DNA from: Halictus rubicundus
Lineage: Eukaryota > Arthropoda > Insecta > Hymenoptera > Halictidae
Direction: 5' to 3'
DNA: 64,000 nt
Assembly (NCBI RefSeq): GCF_050948215.1
Contig: NW_027488968.1
Coordinates: 114,545-178,544, forward strand
In this document: positions 1-13,061 of the stretch, piece after piece
Position numbering within the stretch: the stretch's first letter is position 1
Layout of the letters: each line of letters begins with the position of its first letter
Program-made: the position numbers and the translations under genes
Notes under the pieces: model-generated
What the model was told of the DNA's origin: nothing
The model's database searches: none
The model's input: the letters and a program-made list of their open reading frames with translations, nothing else

Positions 1-501
1 ATCCTATCCTCTATACTATCCTATCCTCTATCCTATCCTATCCTCTATCCTATCCTATCCTCTATCATATCCTATCCTCTATCCTCTCCTATCCTCTATC
101 CTATCCTATCCTCTATCCTATCCTACCCTCTATCATATCCTTTCGTATCCTCTATCGCATCCTATCCTCTATCCTATCCTATCCTCTATCCTATCCTATT
201 CTCTATCCTATCCTATCGTATCCTCTATCCTATCCTATCCTCTATCCTATCCTATCCTCTATCCTATGCTACCCTCTATCCTATCCTATCGTATCCTCTA
301 TCGTATCCTATCCTCTATCCTATCCTATCCTCTATCCTATCCTATCCTCTATCCTATCCTATCCTCTATACTATCCTATCCTCTATCGTCTCCTATCCTG
401 TATCCGATCCAATCCCCTATCCTCTATCCTATCCTATTCTCTATCCTATCCTCATTCCTATCGTATCATCTATCCTATCCTATCCTCTATCCTATCCTAT
501 C

Positions 502-2066
502 CTCTATAATATCGTATCCTCTATCATATCCTATCCTCATTCCTATAATATCATCTGTCCTATCCTATCCTCTATCCTATCCAATCCACTATCCTATCCT
601 CTATCGTAGCCTATGCTGTATCCTATCCTATCCTCTATCCCATCCTATCCCCTCTTCTGTCCTATCCTATCCTCTATCCTACGCTATCCTCTATCCTAAC
701 CTATCCTCTATCCTTTCCTTTCCTCTATCCTATCCTATCCTCTATCCTATCCTATCTTCTATACTATCCTATCCTCTACAATATCGTATCCTCTATCATA
801 TCCTTTCCTCTTTCCTATAATATCATCTATCCTATCCTATCCTCTATCTTATCCTATCCTCTATCCTATCCTATCATCTATCCTATCCTATCCTCTATCC
901 TATCCTATCCTCTATCCTATCTTATCCTCTATCCTATCCTATCCTCTATCCTATCCTATCATCTATCCTATCCTATCTTCTATCCTATCTTATCCTCTAT
1001 CATATCCTATCCTCTATCCTATCCTATCTTCTATCCTATCCTATCCTCTATCCTATCCTATCCTCTATCCTATCCTATCCTCTATCCTATCCTATCGTAT
1101 CCTCTATCCTATCCTATCCTCTATCCTATCCTATCCTCTATCCTATCCTATCCTCTATCCTATCCAATCCCCTATCCTATCCTCTATCCTATCCTATCAT
1201 CTATCCTATCCTATCCTCTATCCTATCCTATCCCCTATCCTATCCTACCCCCTATCCTATCCTATCGTATTCTTTATCGTATCCTATCCTCTATTATATC
1301 CTATCCTCTATACTATCCTATCCTCTATCCTACCCTATCCTCTATCCTATCCTATCCTCTATCCTATCCTATCCTCTATCCTATCCTATCCTCTATCATA
1401 TCCTCTCCTCTATCCTATTCTATCCTCTATCCTATCCTATCCTCTATCCTATCCTATCCTCTATCCTATCCTATTCTCTATCCTATCCTATCGTATCCTC
1501 TGTCCTATCCTATCCTCGATCCTATCCTATCCTCTATCGTATCCTATCGTCTATCCTATCATATCCTCTATCTTATCCTATCCTCTATACTATCCTATCC
1601 TCTATCCTATCCTATCCTCTATCCTATCCTATCCTCTATCATATCCTATCCTCTATCCTCTCCTATCCTCTATCCTATCCTATCCTCTATCCTATCCTAC
1701 CCTCTATCCTATCCTTTCGTATCCTCTATCTTATCCTATCCTCTATCCTATCCTATCATCTATCCTATCCTATCCTCTATCCTATCCTATCCTCTATCCT
1801 ATCTTATCCTCTATCCTATCCTATCCTCTATCCTATCCTATCATCTATCCTATCCTATCTTCTATCCTATCTTATCCTCTATCATATCCTATCCTCTATC
1901 CTATCCTATCTTCTATCCTATCCTATCCTCTATCCTATCCTATCCTCTATCCTATCCTATCCTCTATCCTATCCTATCGTATCCTCTATCCTATCCTATC
2001 CTCTATCCTATCCTATCCTCTATCCTATCCTATCCTCTATCCTATCCAATCCCCTATCCTATCCTC
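502..2066 (+). repeat. Higher-order block, paired with 7,521-9,085
   Basis: The variant units of this 1.56-kb stretch recur in the same order at a constant offset of 7,019 bp. CTCTATAATATCG is at 502 and 7,521, CTCTATCTTATCC at 842 and 7,861, and TCGTATTCTTTATCG at 1,265 and 8,284. Homology is lost just after the CCAATCCCC unit. To its left, bases 1 to about 480 match the sequence ending near 7,500 at an offset of 7,269, so about 250 bp separates the two alignments. Confidence 0.8.
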
Positions 2067-2937
2067 TATCATATCCTCTCCTCTATCCTATTCTATCCTC
2101 TATCCTATCCTATCCTCTATCCTATCCTATCCTCTATCCTATCCTATTCTCTATCCTATCCTATCGTATCCTCTGTCCTATCCTATCCTCGATCCTATCC
2201 TATCCTCTATCGTATCCTATCGTCTATCCTATCATATCCTCTATCTTATCCTATCCTCTATACTATCCTATCCTCTATCCTATCCTATCCTCTATCCTAT
2301 CCTATCCTCTATCATATCCTATCCTCTATCCTCTCCTATCCTCTATCCTATCCTATCCTCTATCCTATCCTACCCTCTATCCTATCCTTTCGTATCCTCT
2401 ATCGCATCCTATCCTCTATCCTATCCTATCCTCTATCCTATCCTATCCTCTATACTATCCTATCCTCTATCCTATCCTATCCTCTATCCTCTATCCTATC
2501 CAATCCTCTATCCTATCCTATCCTCTATCCTATCCTCTCGTATCCTCTATCGTATCCTATCCTCTATCCTATCCTATCCTCTATCCTATCCTATCCTCTA
2601 TCCTATCCTATCCTCTATCATATCCTATCCTCTATCCTATTCTATCCTCTATCCTATCCTATCCTCTATCCTATCCTATCCTCTATCCTATCCTATTCTC
2701 TATCCTATCCTATCGTATCCTCTGTCCTATCCTATCCTCGATCCTATCCTATCCTCTATCGTATCCTATCGTCTATCCTATCGTATCCTCTATCTTATCC
2801 TATCCTCTATACTATCCTATCCTCTATCCTATCCTATCCTCTATCCTATCCTATCCTCTATCCTATCCTATCCTATCCTCTATCCTAACCTATCCTCTAT
2901 CCTATCCTATTCTCCATCCTATCCTATCCTATCCTCT

Positions 2938-2994
2938 ACCGCCTCCTATCCTGTATCCGATCCAATCCCCTATCGTCTACCGTATCATATTCTC
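2938..2994 (+). repeat. Diverged marker unit ACCGCCTCC, copy 1 of 9
   Basis: This 57-bp group of strongly diverged units contains ACCGCCTCC, CTGTATCCGATCC, CCAATCCCC, CGTCTACCG and TATCATATTCTC. It is the most G-containing stretch of the array and a good landmark. It lies 954 bp before copy 2 within the first 2,873-bp repeat. Confidence 0.85.
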
Positions 2995-3891
2995 TATCCT
3001 ATCCAATCCTCTATCCTATCCGATCCTCTATCCTATCCTATCCTCTATCCTATCCTATCCTCTATCCTATCCTATCCTCTATCCTATCCTATCCTCTATC
3101 CTATCCTATCCTCTATCCTCTATCCTATCCTATCCTCTATCCTATCCTATCCTCTATCCTATCCTATCCTCTATCCTATCCTATCCTCTATCCTATCCTA
3201 TCCTCTATCCTATCCTATCGTTTCCTCTATCGTATCCTATCCTCTATCCCATCCTATCCTCTATCCTATCGAATCCCCTATCCTATCCTCTATCCTATCC
3301 TATCCTCTATCTTATCCTATCCTCTATCCTATCCTATCATCTATCCTATCCTATCCTCTATCCTATCCTATCCTCTACCCTATCCTATCCTCTATCCTAT
3401 CCTATCCTCTATCCTATCCTATCCTCTATCCTATCCTATCCCCTATCCTATCCTACACTCTATCCTATCCTATCGTATTCTTTATCGTATCCTATCCTCT
3501 ATCCTATCCTATTCTCTATCCTATCCTATCGTATCCTCTATCCTATCCTATCCTCTATCCTATCCTATCCTCTATCCTATGCTACCCTCTATCCTATCCT
3601 ATCGTATCCTCTATCGTATCCTATCCTCTATCCTATCCTATCCTCTATCCTATCCTATCCTCTATCCTATCCTATCCTCTATACTATCCTATCCTCTATC
3701 GTCTCCTATCCTGTATCCGATCCAATCCCCTATCCTCTATCCTATCCTATTCTCTATCCTATCCTCATTCCTATCGTATCATCTATCCTATCCTATCCTC
3801 TATCCTATCCTATCCTCTATCCTATCCTATCCTCTATCCTAACCTATCCTCTATCCTATCCTATTCTCCATCCTATCCTATCCTATCCTCT

Positions 3892-3948
3892 ACCGCCTCC
3901 TATCCTGTATCCGATCCAATCCCCTATCGTCTACCGTATCATATTCTC
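3892..3948 (+). repeat. Diverged marker unit ACCGCCTCC, copy 2 of 9
   Basis: Same unit group as at 2,938, in the same 2,873-bp repeat copy. Confidence 0.85.
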
Positions 3949-5810
3949 TATCCTATCCAATCCTCTATCCTATCCGATCCACTCTCATATCCTATCCTCT
4001 ATCCTATCCTATCCTCTATCCTATCCTATCCAATATCCTATCCTATCCTCTATCCTATTCTATCCTCTATCCTATCCTATCCTCTATCCTCTATCCTATC
4101 CAATCCTCTATCCTATCCTATCCTCTATCCTATCCTCTCGTATCCTCTATCGTATCCTATCCTCTATCCTATCCTATCCTCTATCCTATCCTATCCTCTA
4201 TCCTACCCTATCCTCTATCCTATCCTATCCTCTATCCTATCCTATCCTCTATCCTATCCTATCCTCTATCATATCCTCTCCTCTATCCTATTCTATCCTC
4301 TATCCTATCCTATCCTCTATCCTATCCTATCCTCTATCCTATCCTATTCTCTATCCTATCCTATCGTATCCTCTGTCCTATCCTATCCTCGATCCTATCC
4401 TATCCTCTATCGTATCCTATCGTCTATCCTATCATATCCTCTATCTTATCCTATCCTCTATACTATCCTATCCTCTATCCTATCCTATCCTCTATCCTAT
4501 CCTATCCTCTATCATATCCTATCCTCTATCCTCTCCTATCCTCTATCCTATCCTATCCTCTATCCTATCCTACCCTCTATCCTATCCTTTCGTATCCTCT
4601 ATCTTATCCTATCCTCTATCCTATCCTATCATCTATCCTATCCTATCCTCTATCCTATCCTATCCTCTATCCTATCTTATCCTCTATCCTATCCTATCCT
4701 CTATCCTATCCTATCATCTATCCTATCCTATCTTCTATCCTATCTTATCCTCTATCATATCCTATCCTCTATCCTATCCTATCTTCTATCCTATCCTATC
4801 CTCTATCCTATCCTATCCTCTATCCTATCCTATCCTCTATCCTATCCTATCGTATCCTCTATCCTATCCTATCCTCTATCCTATCCTATCCTCTATCCTA
4901 TCCTATCCTCTATCCTATCCAATCCCCTATCCTATCCTCTATCATATCCTCTCCTCTATCCTATTCTATCCTCTATCCTATCCTATCCTCTATCCTATCC
5001 TATCCTCTATCCTATCCTATTCTCTATCCTATCCTATCGTATCCTCTGTCCTATCCTATCCTCGATCCTATCCTATCCTCTATCGTATCCTATCGTCTAT
5101 CCTATCATATCCTCTATCTTATCCTATCCTCTATACTATCCTATCCTCTATCCTATCCTATCCTCTATCCTATCCTATCCTCTATCATATCCTATCCTCT
5201 ATCCTCTCCTATCCTCTATCCTATCCTATCCTCTATCCTATCCTACCCTCTATCCTATCCTTTCGTATCCTCTATCGCATCCTATCCTCTATCCTATCCT
5301 ATCCTCTATCCTATCCTATCCTCTATACTATCCTATCCTCTATCCTATCCTATCCTCTATCCTCTATCCTATCCAATCCTCTATCCTATCCTATCCTCTA
5401 TCCTATCCTCTCGTATCCTCTATCGTATCCTATCCTCTATCCTATCCTATCCTCTATCCTATCCTATCCTCTATCCTATCCTATCCTCTATCATATCCTA
5501 TCCTCTATCCTATTCTATCCTCTATCCTATCCTATCCTCTATCCTATCCTATCCTCTATCCTATCCTATTCTCTATCCTATCCTATCGTATCCTCTGTCC
5601 TATCCTATCCTCGATCCTATCCTATCCTCTATCGTATCCTATCGTCTATCCTATCGTATCCTCTATCTTATCCTATCCTCTATACTATCCTATCCTCTAT
5701 CCTATCCTATCCTCTATCCTATCCTATCCTCTATCCTATCCTATCCTATCCTCTATCCTAACCTATCCTCTATCCTATCCTATTCTCCATCCTATCCTAT
5801 CCTATCCTCT

Positions 5811-5867
5811 ACCGCCTCCTATCCTGTATCCGATCCAATCCCCTATCGTCTACCGTATCATATTCTC
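5811..5867 (+). repeat. Diverged marker unit ACCGCCTCC, copy 3 of 9
   Basis: Counterpart of the 2,938 copy, exactly 2,873 bp downstream. Confidence 0.85.
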
Positions 5868-6764
5868 TATCCTATCCAATCCTCTATCCTATCCGATCCT
5901 CTATCCTATCCTATCCTCTATCCTATCCTATCCTCTATCCTATCCTATCCTCTATCCTATCCTATCCTCTATCCTATCCTATCCTCTATCCTCTATCCTA
6001 TCCTATCCTCTATCCTATCCTATCCTCTATCCTATCCTATCCTCTATCCTATCCTATCCTCTATCCTATCCTATCCTCTATCCTATCCTATCGTTTCCTC
6101 TATCGTATCCTATCCTCTATCCCATCCTATCCTCTATCCTATCGAATCCCCTATCCTATCCTCTATCCTATCCTATCCTCTATCTTATCCTATCCTCTAT
6201 CCTATCCTATCATCTATCCTATCCTATCCTCTATCCTATCCTATCCTCTACCCTATCCTATCCTCTATCCTATCCTATCCTCTATCCTATCCTATCCTCT
6301 ATCCTATCCTATCCCCTATCCTATCCTACACTCTATCCTATCCTATCGTATTCTTTATCGTATCCTATCCTCTATCCTATCCTATTCTCTATCCTATCCT
6401 ATCGTATCCTCTATCCTATCCTATCCTCTATCCTATCCTATCCTCTATCCTATGCTACCCTCTATCCTATCCTATCGTATCCTCTATCGTATCCTATCCT
6501 CTATCCTATCCTATCCTCTATCCTATCCTATCCTCTATCCTATCCTATCCTCTATACTATCCTATCCTCTATCGTCTCCTATCCTGTATCCGATCCAATC
6601 CCCTATCCTCTATCCTATCCTATTCTCTATCCTATCCTCATTCCTATCGTATCATCTATCCTATCCTATCCTCTATCCTATCCTATCCTCTATCCTATCC
6701 TATCCTCTATCCTAACCTATCCTCTATCCTATCCTATTCTCCATCCTATCCTATCCTATCCTCT

Positions 6765-6821
6765 ACCGCCTCCTATCCTGTATCCGATCCAATCCCCTAT
6801 CGTCTACCGTATCATATTCTC
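6765..6821 (+). repeat. Diverged marker unit ACCGCCTCC, copy 4 of 9
   Basis: Counterpart of the 3,892 copy, exactly 2,873 bp downstream. Confidence 0.85.
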
Positions 6822-7520
6822 TATCCTATCCAATCCTCTATCCTATCCGATCCACTCTCATATCCTATCCTCTATCCTATCCTATCCTCTATCCTATCCT
6901 ATCCAATATCCTATCCTATCCTCTATCCTATTCTATCCTCTATCCTATCCTATCCTCTATCCTCTATCCTATCCAATCCTCTATCCTATCCTATCCTCTA
7001 TCCTATCCTCTCGTATCCTCTATCGTATCCTATCCTCTATCCTATCCTATCCTCTATCCTATCCTATCCTCTATCCTATCCTATCCTCTATCATATCCTA
7101 TCCTCTATCCTATTCTATCCTCTATCCTATCCTATCCTCTATCCTATCCTATCCTCTATCCTATCCTATTCTCTATCCTATCCTATCGTATCCTCTGTCC
7201 TATCCTATCCTCGATCCTATCCTATCCTCTATCGTATCCTATCGTCCATCCTATCATATCCTCGATCTTATCCTATCCTCTATACTATCCTATCCTCTAT
7301 CCTATCCTATCCTCTATCCTATCCTATCCTCTATCATATCCTATCCTCTATCCTCTCCTATCCTCTATCCTATCCTATCCTCTATCCTATCCTACCCTCT
7401 ATCATATCCTTTCGTATCCTCTATCGCATCCTATCCTCTATCCTATCCTATCCTCTATCCTATCCTATCCTCTATACTATCCTATCCTCTATCCTATCCT
7501 ATCCTCTATCCTATCCTATC

Positions 7521-9085
7521 CTCTATAATATCGTATCCTCTATCATATCCTATCCTCATTCCTATAATATCATCTGTCCTATCCTATCCTCTATCCTATC
7601 CAATCCACTATCCTATCCTCTATCGTAGCCTATGCTGTATCCTATCCTATCCTCTATCCCATCCTATCCCCTCTTCTGTCCTATCCTATCCTCTATCCTA
7701 CGCTATCCTCTATCCTAACCTATCCTCTATCCTTTCCTTTCCTCTATCCTATCCTATCCTCTATCCTATCCTATCTTCTATACTATCCTATCCTCTACAA
7801 TATCGTATCCTCTATCATATCCTTTCCTCTTTCCTATAATATCATCTATCCTATCCTATCCTCTATCTTATCCTATCCTCTATCCTATCCTATCATCTAT
7901 CCTATCCTATCCTCTATCCTATCCTATCCTCTATCCTATCTTATCCTCTATCCTATCCTATCCTCTATCCTATCCTATCATCTATCCTATCCTATCTTCT
8001 ATCCTATCTTATCCTCTATCATATCCTATCCTCTATCCTATCCTATCTTCTATCCTATCCTATCCTCTATCCTATCCTATCCTCTATCCTATCCTATCCT
8101 CTATCCTATCCTATCGTATCCTCTATCCTATCCTATCCTCTATCCTATCCTATCCTCTATCCTATCCTATCCTCTATCCTATCCAATCCCCTATCCTATC
8201 CTCTATCCTATCCTATCATCTATCCTATCCTATCCTCTATCCTATCCTATCCCCTATCCTATCCTACCCCCTATCCTATCCTATCGTATTCTTTATCGTA
8301 TCCTATCCTCTATTATATCCTATCCTCTATACTATCCTATCCTCTATCCTACCCTATCCTCTATCCTATCCTATCCTCTATCCTATCCTATCCTCTATCC
8401 TATCCTATCCTCTATCATATCCTCTCCTCTATCCTATTCTATCCTCTATCCTATCCTATCCTCTATCCTATCCTATCCTCTATCCTATCCTATTCTCTAT
8501 CCTATCCTATCGTATCCTCTGTCCTATCCTATCCTCGATCCTATCCTATCCTCTATCGTATCCTATCGTCTATCCTATCATATCCTCTATCTTATCCTAT
8601 CCTCTATACTATCCTATCCTCTATCCTATCCTATCCTCTATCCTATCCTATCCTCTATCATATCCTATCCTCTATCCTCTCCTATCCTCTATCCTATCCT
8701 ATCCTCTATCCTATCCTACCCTCTATCCTATCCTTTCGTATCCTCTATCTTATCCTATCCTCTATCCTATCCTATCATCTATCCTATCCTATCCTCTATC
8801 CTATCCTATCCTCTATCCTATCTTATCCTCTATCCTATCCTATCCTCTATCCTATCCTATCATCTATCCTATCCTATCTTCTATCCTATCTTATCCTCTA
8901 TCATATCCTATCCTCTATCCTATCCTATCTTCTATCCTATCCTATCCTCTATCCTATCCTATCCTCTATCCTATCCTATCCTCTATCCTATCCTATCGTA
9001 TCCTCTATCCTATCCTATCCTCTATCCTATCCTATCCTCTATCCTATCCTATCCTCTATCCTATCCAATCCCCTATCCTATCCTC
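7521..9085 (+). repeat. Higher-order block, paired with 502-2,066
   Basis: This block copies 502-2,066 at an offset of 7,019 bp. Its first 1.2 kb (to about 8,748) is present again from 10,179 at an offset of 2,658, where the match ends as CTCTATCTTA is replaced by CTCTATCGCA near 11,406. Part of it (the CCAATCCCC and TCGTATTCTTTATCG units at 8,183 and 8,284) also repeats 882 bp further on, at 9,065 and 9,166. Confidence 0.8.
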
Positions 9086-10520
9086 TATCCTATCCTATCA
9101 TCTATCCTATCCTATCCTCTATCCTATCCTATCCCCTATCCTATCCTACCCCCTATCCTATCCTATCGTATTCTTTATCGTATCCTATCCTCTATTATAT
9201 CCTATCCTCTATACTATCCTATCCTCTATCCTACCCTATCCTCTATCCTATCCTATCCTCTATCCTATCCTATCCTCTATCCTATCCTATCCTCTATCAT
9301 ATCCTCTCCTCTATCCTATTCTATCCTCTATCCTATCCTATCCTCTATCCTATCCTATCCTCTATCCTATCCTATTCTCTATCCTATCCTATCGTATCCT
9401 CTGTCCTATCCTATCCTCGATCCTATCCTATCCTCTATCGTATCCTATCGTCTATCCTATCATATCCTCTATCTTATCCTATCCTCTATACTATCCTATC
9501 CTCTATCCTATCCTATCCTCTATCCTATCCTATCCTCTATCATATCCTATCCTCTATCCTCTCCTATCCTCTATCCTATCCTATCCTCTATCCTATCCTA
9601 CCCTCTATCCTATCCTTTCGTATCCTCTATCGCATCCTATCCTCTATCCTATCCTATCCTCTATCCTATCCTATCCTCTATACTATCCTATCCTCTATCC
9701 TACCCTATCCTCTATCCTATCCTATACTCTATCCTATCCTATCCTCTATCATATCCTATCCTCTATCCTATTCTATTCTCTATCCTATCCTATCCCCTAT
9801 CCTATCCTATCCTCTATCCTATCCTATTCTCTATCCTATCCTATCGTATGCTCTGTCCTATCCTATCCTCGATCCTATCCTATCCTCTATCGTATCCTAT
9901 CGTCTATCCTATCATATCCTCGATCTTATCCTATCCTCTATACTATCCTATCCTCTATCCTATCCTATCCTCTATCCTATCCTATCCTCTATCATATCCT
10001 ATCCTCTATCCTCTCCTATCCTCTATCCTATCCTATCCTCTATCCTATCCTACCCTCTATCCTATCCTTTCGTATCCTCTATCGCATCCTATCCTCTATC
10101 CTATCCTATCCTCTATCCTATCCTATCCTCTATACTATCCTATCCTCTATCCTATCCTATCCTCTATCCTATCCTATCCTCTATAATATCGTATCCTCTA
10201 TCATATCCTATCCTCATTCCTATAATATCATCTGTCCTATCCTATCCTCTATCCTATCCAATCCACTATCCTATCCTCTATCGTAGCCTATGCTGTATCC
10301 TATCCTATCCTCTATCCCATCCTATCCCCTCTTCTGTCCTATCCTATCCTCTATCCTACGCTATCCTCTATCCTAACCTATCCTCTATCCTTTCCTTTCC
10401 TCTATCCTATCCTATCCTCTATCCTATCCTATCTTCTATACTATCCTATCCTCTACAATATCGTATCCTCTATCATATCCTTTCCTCTTTCCTATAATAT
10501 CATCTATCCTATCCTATCCT
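8745..10520 (+). repeat. 1,776-bp higher-order repeat, copy 1
   Basis: Markers recur 1,776 bp downstream: TCGTATTCTTTATCG at 9,166 and 10,942, TACTCTATCC at 9,725 and 11,501, CGATCTTATCC at 9,921 and 11,697, and the TCTATAATATCG unit at 10,179 and 11,955. Visible differences include a G at 9,850 where the partner has C at 11,626, and C at 10,179 where the partner has A at 11,955. Confidence 0.8.
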
Positions 10521-12296
10521 CTATCTTATCCTATCCTCTATCCTATCCTATCATCTATCCTATCCTATCCTCTATCCTATCCTATCCTCTATCCTATCTT
10601 ATCCTCTATCCTATCCTATCCTCTATCCTATCCTATCATCTATCCTATCCTATCTTCTATCCTATCTTATCCTCTATCATATCCTATCCTCTATCCTATC
10701 CTATCTTCTATCCTATCCTATCCTCTATCCTATCCTATCCTCTATCCTATCCTATCCTCTATCCTATCCTATCGTATCCTCTATCCTATCCTATCCTCTA
10801 TCCTATCCTATCCTCTATCCTATCCTATCCTCTATCCTATCCAATCCCCTATCCTATCCTCTATCCTATCCTATCATCTATCCTATCCTATCCTCTATCC
10901 TATCCTATCCCCTATCCTATCCTACCCCCTATCCTATCCTATCGTATTCTTTATCGTATCCTATCCTCTATTATATCCTATCCTCTATACTATCCTATCC
11001 TCTATCCTACCCTATCCTCTATCCTATCCTATCCTCTATCCTATCCTATCCTCTATCCTATCCTATCCTCTATCATATCCTCTCCTCTATCCTATTCTAT
11101 CCTCTATCCTATCCTATCCTCTATCCTATCCTATCCTCTATCCTATCCTATTCTCTATCCTATCCTATCGTATCCTCTGTCCTATCCTATCCTCGATCCT
11201 ATCCTATCCTCTATCGTATCCTATCGTCTATCCTATCATATCCTCTATCTTATCCTATCCTCTATACTATCCTATCCTCTATCCTATCCTATCCTCTATC
11301 CTATCCTATCCTCTATCATATCCTATCCTCTATCCTCTCCTATCCTCTATCCTATCCTATCCTCTATCCTATCCTACCCTCTATCCTATCCTTTCGTATC
11401 CTCTATCGCATCCTATCCTCTATCCTATCCTATCCTCTATCCTATCCTATCCTCTATACTATCCTATCCTCTATCCTACCCTATCCTCTATCCTATCCTA
11501 TACTCTATCCTATCCTATCCTCTATCATATCCTATCCTCTATCCTATTCTATTCTCTATCCTATCCTATCCCCTATCCTATCCTATCCTCTATCCTATCC
11601 TATTCTCTATCCTATCCTATCGTATCCTCTGTCCTATCCTATCCTCGATCCTATCCTATCCTCTATCGTATCCTATCGTCTATCCTATCATATCCTCGAT
11701 CTTATCCTATCCTCTATACTATCCTATCCTCTATCCTATCCTATCCTCTATCCTATCCTATCCTCTATCATATCCTATCCTCTACCCTCTCCTATCCTCT
11801 ATCCTATCCTATCCTCTATCCTATCCTACCCTCTATCCTATCCTTTCGTATCCTCTATCGCATCCTATCCTCTATCCTATCCTATCCTCTATCCTATCCT
11901 ATCCTCTATACTATCCTATCCTCTATCCTATCCTATCCTCTATCCTATCCTATCATCTATAATATCGTATCCTCTATCATATCCTATCCTCATTCCTATA
12001 ATATCATCTGTCCTATCCTATCCTCTATCCTATCCAATCCACTATCCTATCCTCTATCGTAGCCTATGCTCTATCCTATCCTATCCTCTATCCCATCCTA
12101 TCCCCTCTTCTGTCCTATCCTATCCTCTATCCTACGCTATCCTCTATCCTAACCTATCCTCTATCCTTTCCTTTCCTCTATCCTATCCTATCCTCTATCC
12201 TATCCTATCTTCTATACTATCCTATCCTCTACAATATCGTATCCTCTATCATATCCTTTCCTCTTTCCTATAATATCATCTATCCTATCCTATCCT
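10521..12296 (+). repeat. 1,776-bp higher-order repeat, copy 2
   Basis: This is the tandem partner of the copy starting at 8,745. Homology continues to about 12,481, so the repeat is present about 2.1 times. The CTATAATATCG-to-CTATCATATTC portion (11,955 to about 12,465) is found once more from 14,144 at an offset of 2,189. Confidence 0.78.
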
Positions 12297-13061
12297 CTAT
12301 CTTATCCTATCCTCTATCCTATCCTATCATCTATCCTATCCTATCCTCTATCCTATCCTATCCTCTATCCTATCTTATCCTCTATCCTATCCTATCCTCT
12401 ATCCTATCCTATCATCTATCCTATCCTATCTTCTATCCTATCTTATCCTCTATCATATTCTATCCTCTATCCTATCCTATCCTCTATCCTACCCTATCCT
12501 CTATCCTATCCTATCCTCTATCCTATCCTATCCTCTATCCTATCCTATCCTCTATCATATCCTATCCTCTATCCTATTCTATCCTCTATCCTATCCTATC
12601 CTCTATCCTATCCTATTCTCTATCCTATCCTATCGTATCCTCTGTCCTATCCTATCCTCGATCCTATCCTATCCTCTATCGTATCCTATCGTCTATCCTA
12701 TCATATCCTCTATCTTATCCTATCCTCTATACTATCCTATCCTCTATCGTATCCTATCCTCTATCCTATCCTATCCTCTATCATATCCTATCCTCTATCC
12801 TCTCCTATCCTCGATCCTATCCTATCCTCTATCCTATCCTACCCTCTATCCTATCCTTTCGTATCCTCTATTTCATCCTATCCTCTATCCTATCCTATCC
12901 TATATACTATACTACCCTCTATCCTATCCTATCCTCTATCCTATCCTATCCTCTATAATATCGTATCCTCTATCATATCCTATCCTCATTCCTATAATAT
13001 CATCTGTCCTATCCTATCCTCTATCCTATCCAATTCACTATCCTATCCTCTATCGTATCCT

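Larger units (their letters stand above)
1310..4182 (+). repeat. 2,873-bp higher-order repeat, copy 1
   Basis: Variant units recur exactly 2,873 bp downstream: the TACCC unit at 1,328 and 4,201, ATCGCATCC at 2,401 and 5,274, ACCGCCTCC at 2,938 and 5,811 and at 3,892 and 6,765, and the TATGCTACCC unit at about 3,579 and 6,452. The length equals 169 units of 17 bp. The TCTCGTATCC marker occurs twice per copy (2,534 and 4,134), 1,600 bp apart, so the copy contains an older internal duplication. The left boundary is approximate because weaker homology continues leftward to about 1.26 kb. Confidence 0.85.
4183..7055 (+). repeat. 2,873-bp higher-order repeat, copy 2
   Basis: This is the tandem partner of the copy beginning at 1,310. 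I saw no mismatch at the variant-unit positions I compared, and the stop-free stretches starting at 3,579 and 6,452 translate identically over 87 codons. Similarity ends at about 7,077, where the TACCC unit expected from 4,201 is replaced by consensus sequence followed by a CTATCATATCC unit. Confidence 0.85.
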
